This document shows positions 32,451 to 33,799 of a stretch of 33,799 nucleotides of DNA, one piece after another; positions within the stretch are counted from its first letter, which is position 1, and each line of letters starts with the position of its first letter. Where the stretch lies: NCBI GenBank assembly GCA_030041095.1, contig JASHON010000041.1:1-33799 (forward strand), read 5' to 3'. Source of the DNA: Terriglobia bacterium. GTDB taxonomy: Bacteria; Acidobacteriota; Terriglobia; UBA7540. A program made the position numbers and the translations under genes. Below the pieces are notes generated by a model. It worked only from the letters and a program-made list of their open reading frames with translations, was not told where the DNA came from and searched no databases.

Positions 32451-33799
32451 ATGCGTGCGTCACGGCGGCGGTTTCTCAAAACTTCGATGGCAGGGGCCGG
32501 TGCGCTGCTCGGAGGAATTCGCAGCGGAAACGCCGAACCTGCCTTCGGCTCTCTATCGTTTGAGGCGCGAGCCGTCCTCCAGAACGTAGAGCCATCAACC
32601 ACAAACGTCGCCGCCCCCACCCCTTCGGCGATTTACAACCTCCCTCCCGGCGAATATCCGGGAAATCCCCTCGAAAATTTCAGCCCATCGTGGGCCATCG
32701 ATTCAACCACCTATCGCAATCTTGCGCTGCACCGCCCCGCGACTCATTCGAGCAGCTACGATTACAACCTGACGGCACAACTTGTGACCGATGGCATCAA
32801 GCATTCGTCGATGCCCCGGTGGGTGGCCACCGCGGAAAGCTTTTCCGGGCTCTTGCCCAAAAATCAACGCGAATTTTTTCTCGATCATAACCCGACGAGC
32901 GTCGTCACGGTGGTTGGCTCGCGTCCCTACGTGGAAATTGTGTTGGGCGGAGGCAAACGTGTTCCGCAGGTCGATCGCGTGGACGTGCTGTTCGTCGCGC
33001 CACCAGACGTCAAGACAGAGGACCTGGCGCTTGCCGTCTCGACCTCCGAAGATGGCCGCGTTTGGGAAAGCCGCGGCCGCGTTGCCGGTCCGGAATCCGT
33101 ATCCATTTCCGGCTACCCACTGGGGTTCGCCAGGCCCGGTCGATTATTCCATCCATCGATTCCACTGAGTCCGCTTTCCACGAGCCGGCGCTATCGCGTC
33201 GAGCTCGAAGCTTTGCACGCGCCGGCGTTTTCATTTGGGCTCGAGTGGCAGGTGGGTGAAGTGGCTTTCTTCCGTGGAACAAAAAGAGTGGAAGTTGGCG
33301 GGCCGTACGATTTCACAAGCGCCTGGATGAGCGAAGGGCTGGATGAAGAGTGGGTTTACGTTGATCTCGGAGCAGGCTGTGAGTTCGATCGCGTGAAGCT
33401 GTACTGGATTGCACCGCCGGCGGAAGGCCGGCTGCAAGTCTCGGATGACGCCGAGCGGTGGCAGGATCTTCAGCGGCTCCCTCGTCGTTCGCGCGGTGCG
33501 GCCTCCGCGCCGATGGGCCCTCAAGTATCTCTGGCAGGGCGAACGGATGACATCACGCTCTCCTCCGAGGCTCGCGGGCGCTACGTGCGCGTGCTGATGA
33601 CGCGGCCTTCGTCGCCCCACGGCTACATCCTGAGCGAGCTCGAAGTCTATGGCCGTGGCGGCCCCGTACCAAAGCCCGCGCCATCGCCGCTTGCAGGCGG
33701 TGAGCTGAATCTCGCGCGCGGAGCATGGCGGCTTCAACGCGATTCTCTGGTGGGTGGCGACGGAGAAACTCTTTCGAAGCCAGGATACCGCGACGATGC
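32451..33799 (+). CDS. Tat-exported discoidin-domain glycoside hydrolase, GH2-like (partial)
   Basis: The visible 449 codons run to the window edge without a stop. The N terminus has a twin-arginine signal, SRRRFLKTSMAGAGALLGG (4-22), so the protein is exported folded. Two discoidin (F5/8 C)-like regions follow, at about 90-280 (NLALHRPATHSSSYDYNLTA, AQLVTDG) and about 290-405 (ending YILSELEVYG). From about residue 418, LNLARGAWRLQRDSLVGGDG and GETLSKPGYRDD match the N terminus of GH2 exo-glucosaminidase/beta-mannosidase-like enzymes, whose barrel would lie beyond the window. The ATG at 32451 has GGGGAGGG five bases upstream. It probably degrades an extracellular glycan; the substrate is unknown. 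Confidence 0.82.
   Translation, partial: MRASRRRFLKTSMAGAGALLGGIRSGNAEPAFGSLSFEARAVLQNVEPSTTNVAAPTPSAIYNLPPGEYPGNPLENFSPSWAIDSTTYRNLALHRPATHSSSYDYNLTAQLVTDGIKHSSMPRWVATAESFSGLLPKNQREFFLDHNPTSVVTVVGSRPYVEIVLGGGKRVPQVDRVDVLFVAPPDVKTEDLALAVSTSEDGRVWESRGRVAGPESVSISGYPLGFARPGRLFHPSIPLSPLSTSRRYRVELEALHAPAFSFGLEWQVGEVAFFRGTKRVEVGGPYDFTSAWMSEGLDEEWVYVDLGAGCEFDRVKLYWIAPPAEGRLQVSDDAERWQDLQRLPRRSRGAASAPMGPQVSLAGRTDDITLSSEARGRYVRVLMTRPSSPHGYILSELEVYGRGGPVPKPAPSPLAGGELNLARGAWRLQRDSLVGGDGETLSKPGYRDD

Overview
This is a GC-rich, gene-dense stretch of a bacterial chromosome, most likely from an Acidobacteriota member. The best lineage clue is the 824-aa duplicated MacB/FtsX permease at 1209-3683, the ADOP architecture typical of that phylum. 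Supporting hints are an archaeal/fungal-type aspartate-semialdehyde dehydrogenase, an MGH1/GH63-like glucosidase, hopanoid genes, and a secreted discoidin plus GH2-type enzyme. No phage, plasmid, CRISPR, rRNA or tRNA gene was recognised. Almost everything looks like core metabolism or envelope biology.

Layout. (1) 1-3683, minus strand: N-terminal 200 codons of leuC (cut by the window edge), a small ICMT-type membrane methyltransferase, and the ADOP permease. (2) 3896-4218, plus strand: rpsT with a clear sigma70-type promoter and a GTG start. (3) 4232-12609, minus strand: a long collinear set, transcribed gcvT-gcvH-gcvPA-gcvPB-M20 deacylase-asd-dapB-dapA. It joins the glycine cleavage system to the aspartate-to-diaminopimelate pathway, with several stop/start overlaps; a promoter-like sequence lies just upstream of gcvT. 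(4) 12794-14673, minus strand: a Crp/Fnr-type regulator, a LOG-family (TIGR00730) protein and an 89-aa unknown. (5) 14674-15739: about 1 kb without a credible gene, holding an AT-rich patch with three copies of a 9-mer, a run of palindromes, and a MITE-like inverted-repeat element. (6) 15740-20256, minus strand: tightly packed nnr (NAD(P)HX repair), tsaE, an enoyl-ACP-reductase-like SDR, thiS and an APC-family permease. (7) 20386-27631, plus strand: a TPR periplasmic protein, an NfeD-type membrane serine protease, a slipin (SPFH), a SPOR protein, lnt, and prfB with the classical +1 programmed frameshift. (8) 27636-32307, minus strand: hpnH-hpnA (hopanoid side chain) followed by an overlapping MGH1/GH63-like glucosidase. 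(9) 32451 to the right edge, plus strand: a Tat-exported discoidin-domain protein entering a GH2-type glycoside hydrolase.

How the genes fit together. The gcv unit makes C1 units, NH3 and NADH from glycine, while asd/dapB/dapA feed diaminopimelate and lysine. The 20-26 kb block is an envelope module: stomatin/NfeD protease pair, SPOR peptidoglycan binder, lipoprotein acylation. The hpn pair modifies hopanoid lipids. I saw no clearly new multi-gene system. The least explained items are the repeat island at 14.8-15.7 kb, a ThiS with residues after its terminal glycines, and the glucosidase translationally coupled to hopanoid genes.
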